Assembly: GCA_035772405.1 (NCBI GenBank)
Contig: JAYKKM010000427.1
Span: 2,619,501-2,683,500, forward strand
Reading direction: 5' to 3'
Origin: Chrysogorgia sp. JL179-B06
Taxonomy: Eukaryota > Cnidaria > Anthozoa > Scleralcyonacea > Chrysogorgiidae
DNA: 64,000 nt
In this document: piece by piece, positions 62,582 through 64,000 of the stretch
How positions within the stretch are numbered: position 1 is the first letter of the stretch
Layout of the letters: the number at the start of each line of letters is the position of its first letter
The notes under the pieces: model-generated
What the model was told of the DNA's origin: nothing
The model's database searches: none
The model's input: only the letters and a program-made list of their open reading frames with translations
Translations under genes and position numbers: made by a program

Positions 62582-63411
62582 ATGGCCGGCGCTCATGAGG
62601 TTACTGCTGATGCCTTGCCTTACTATGATCAAGGATACGAAGAGCCAGAAGTGCGAGAAATGGTAGGCAAGCATTTCTTTTATCATTGTAATAATCACTG
62701 CTTATTTCCTGCTTAGCTATGCTATAAGTCCTTTTATTGTAGAGTCTGCTTATGTCCTCACGTTTGTCTTTTGTAGGTCAATCAATTGATAGACGAAGAG
62801 ACAAGAAGGTACAGAGGGTCCAAGAAATATCTGGAGCATTTACCTCCTGTTGAATACGACAAATTCTTGGTACGTTTTTTTTAGTTTGACTTTGTATTAA
62901 AACAAGGAGAACAAAAGATACTCCAAATGGATACATCTCAGCTGAGCTGTTTTTTATTTAACAAATAAAACATAAAGCTCCGTGCATATGTACTCATATA
63001 AAGACACGTTTGACGTCATTTGAACACGAAAGAAGTTGAGTGCCTCGTGCCTTTACACTTCTTTTGTGTTCAAATGACGTCAAACGTGTCTTTATAAGAG
63101 TACATATGCACAGGAGCGGTATGTTTTATTTGTTTTATAAAATAAGAAGGAAAAATACAAGTTAAAAAACACAAACAGAAATCATGACGTCATTCATGAT
63201 CTCTGTCCTCTTATAAAGACACGGAGCTGAGCCAATCAGAGCGTGCGTAGAGGACACCTTATTTTATAATTCAATTTAAATGAGACCAGGTCAGCCTATT
63301 ACCTCAGATTGGTTTGAATTTGTTCATTTCTTGTCTTTAGACGCCTATTTTAAAAAGTGAGTTTGAAAGAATAACAAAACGTCAGCCAATGGACCTGTTA
63401 AGCATGAAAAG
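62582..63411 (+). CDS. BCAS2: BCAS2 / SPF27 spliceosome subunit, first three exons
   Basis: Exons 62582-62662, 62777-62869 and 63341-63411 give 81 codons plus two bases; the gene continues beyond the right edge (the family is about 225 residues). Conserved N-terminal blocks: DALPYYDQGYEEPEVRE, EETRRYRGSKKYLEHLP and EFERITKRQPMDLLSMKR. BCAS2 is a core member of the PRP19 (NTC) complex and joins the activated spliceosome in the nucleus; its N-terminus precedes the coiled coil that contacts PRP19 and CDC5L. The ATG was chosen because it gives the MAG.. N-terminus of the family. Intron 2 contains a palindrome (62980-63125). Confidence 0.96.
62980..63125. mobile_element. Palindromic MITE in BCAS2 intron 2
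   Basis: AAAGACACGTTTGACGTCAT on the left and ATGACGTCAAACGTGTCTTT on the right of a 60-bp centre; perfect over about 35 bp. A further AAAGACACGGAGC end lies at 63217. Foldback element. Confidence 0.85.
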
Positions 63412-63534
63412 GTACAATTTACAGAAATGGTTAAATGGATGAATGGGACCTTAAATAACGGGACCTTTTCCGAAGATGGTATCCAGTTGGCTTTGGTCAA
63501 CCTTTGGAAGACCGCAAAAAGGGTTGGGTAATGT

Positions 63535-63840
63535 TACATCACGGGCGTAGAGGGAGGGTCAGCACGCCATTTATCCTGGTCAGCGGCAAGCAATCGTCTT
63601 CTGGACGATCTTTTTTGGTATCTGCAAGAGATGCCTATATTATGAAATGCCTCATAGAAGTACTGCATGCTAACCCCAAAACAACTTAAATTTTCATCCA
63701 ACCCCCGTGATACAGGAAAGCTAAGTAAAAATCCTATTACTAATAAAAGGATTGTCCAGAAGACGATTGCTTGCTGCTGACCGGGATAAATGACGTGCTC
63801 ATCCTGCCTCTACGCTGTGATGTAACGTTCTCAACTTCAT
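63535..63840. mobile_element. Foldback element in BCAS2 intron 3
   Basis: GTTACATCACGGGCGTAGAG, GCAATCGTCTTCTGGACGAT at the left are inverted at 63755-63830 (CCAGAAGACGATTGC, CTACGCTGTGATGTAAC). The CTTCTGGACGATC motif is shared with 31535-31925. 63841-64000 holds nothing recognised. Confidence 0.8.
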
Positions 63841-64000
63841 GTATGCCGATTTTTGTGTCCCGACACAAAATTTTGGTTTGGATTATAGTTGTGTTGGGGA
63901 CAGGATTACATGAAGTACCTGCCGTTGTCAAAAAGGGTCAAGCTCGTACCCAGGGTCTCATCTCCACTCCCTGCACCCGTGGAGGTAAGATCCTTGGTAC

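Overview
The window is nuclear DNA of an invertebrate animal. It is AT-rich and intron-rich, and it carries five recognisable metazoan genes embedded in a very high density of tandem repeats, foldback (palindromic) mobile elements, tRNA-derived SINE-like repeats and LINE fragments. The gene set (an astacin-MAM protease, a single ephexin-type RhoGEF, NMD and spliceosome factors) and the repeat style would fit a cnidarian, but the sequence alone does not prove the phylum.

Layout: (1) 521-3079, minus strand: prohibitin-2 (PHB2), eight exons in the window, C-terminal exon(s) beyond the left edge. (2) 3700-18009, plus strand: SMG8, 16 exons, head-to-head with PHB2 across a 620-bp shared promoter interval. 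Its introns hold a 1.28-kb GAC/GAGG purine tract, a 1.64-kb inverted-repeat transposon inserted in that tract, (CCTTA)n arrays and a duplicated terminal-exon start. (3) 18010-29993: no gene recognised; SINEs, MITEs, LINE pieces, large inverted repeats and one tRNA-like sequence. (4) 29994-49479, plus strand: complete 22-coding-exon ephexin-family RhoGEF (proline-rich N-terminus, repeated Y-V-E-P motifs, DH, PH, SH3), with long simple repeats and several TTAA-flanked palindromes in its introns. (5) 49480-52926: nested mobile elements. (6) 52927-60655, minus strand: complete nine-exon secreted astacin metalloprotease with a C-terminal MAM domain. (7) 62582-63411, plus strand: first three coding exons of BCAS2 (spliceosomal SPF27), continuing past the right edge.

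The genes do not form a pathway or operon; they are separate eukaryotic loci. SMG8 (nonsense-mediated decay) and BCAS2 (splicing) both act in mRNA metabolism, PHB2 in the mitochondrial inner membrane, the RhoGEF at the cortex and the astacin outside the cell. Exon boundaries were assigned by hand from GT/AG (once GC/AG) signals, reading-frame continuity and remembered family motifs. Every exon chain closes in frame except SMG8, where two apparent one-base insertions interrupt the frame. I did not find a convincing new multi-gene system. The most notable items are the SMG8 frame breaks and duplicated exon, a family of TTAA-flanked palindromes with a preserved empty site, a mobile element carrying its own expandable minisatellite, tandem arrays of tRNA-like units, and hammerhead-ribozyme-like cores in Penelope-like repeats.
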